The notes under the pieces were generated by a model. The model was given only the letters and a program-made list of their open reading frames with translations. It was not told where the DNA came from and made no database searches. 29,385 bases of DNA from CAZXWK01 sp964644675 (lineage in GTDB: Bacteria; Actinomycetota; Coriobacteriia; Anaerosomatales; JAAXUF01): NCBI GenBank assembly GCA_964644675.1, contig CAZXWK010000031.1:1-29385 (forward strand). Direction: 5' to 3'. Both the position numbers and the translations under genes were made by a program. Position 1 is the first letter of the stretch. Every line of letters begins with the position of its first letter. This document shows, in pieces, positions 28,965 to 29,385 of this stretch.

Positions 28965-29385
<421 letters not shown>

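Overview
The window is a very G+C-rich bacterial chromosome segment. Actinobacterial codon usage, frequent GTG starts, strong AGGAGG-type ribosome sites, a gram-positive-type LexA box and an actinobacterial-type Dcd all point to Actinomycetota. A superoxide reductase-like protein, a B12-dependent class II ribonucleotide reductase, several small cysteine-rich proteins and the absence of catalase-type oxygen defences suggest an anaerobic lineage such as Coriobacteriia. That placement is inference; the 3' part of 23S rRNA at the right edge would settle it.

Layout, left to right. 1-403: 3' end of an unrecognised gene. 452-2193 (minus): queH and queA, consecutive last steps of queuosine synthesis. 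2252-5957 (minus): a GDT1-type cation transporter, a cold-shock protein, an unrecognised signal-anchored protein tightly coupled to folD, and an isochorismatase-fold hydrolase. 6077-6424 (plus): superoxide reductase-like protein. 6502-8947 (minus): a three-gene unit (SDR/DUF2867 protein, small helical protein, PEBP-like protein). 9046-12808 (minus): ruvC-ruvA-ruvB followed without gaps by a two-helix membrane protein and an M48/HtpX-like protein whose zinc-protease motif is destroyed. The unit starts from a promoter overlapped by a perfect SOS box. yebC (12941-13696) lies upstream and is divergent from an L-asparaginase (13823-14842).

14852-17550 (minus): pdxS-pdxT (PLP synthase) and a DUF3048 lipoprotein. 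17692-17901 (plus): a small cysteine protein, divergent from the lipoprotein gene, with a CRP-like palindrome between them. 17920-19847 (minus): lgt, lemA and a zinc-ribbon protein. 19966-22455 (plus): azlC-azlD (branched-chain amino acid export) and a DUF1015 protein. 22470-23802 (minus): a Cys-rich CW-type protein, a one-helix protein and an endonuclease III-like glycosylase. 23987-25072 (plus): a geranylgeranyl-reductase-family flavoprotein, apparently read from a leaderless transcript. 25105-28041 (minus): nrdJ and dcd, deoxynucleotide supply, with two NrdR boxes exactly 31 bp apart on the nrdJ promoter. 28329-28553 (minus): a NifU C-terminal-domain protein. 28738-29385 (minus): 5S rRNA and the 3' end of 23S rRNA.

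No gene-free stretch exceeds 300 bases. I see no insertion sequences, prophage, CRISPR array, tRNA or origin. The window is mostly conserved housekeeping genes. The least ordinary items are the dead M48-like protein in the recombination operon, the LexA and NrdR regulatory architecture, the superoxide reductase lacking its usual Glu, and the probable leaderless genes.
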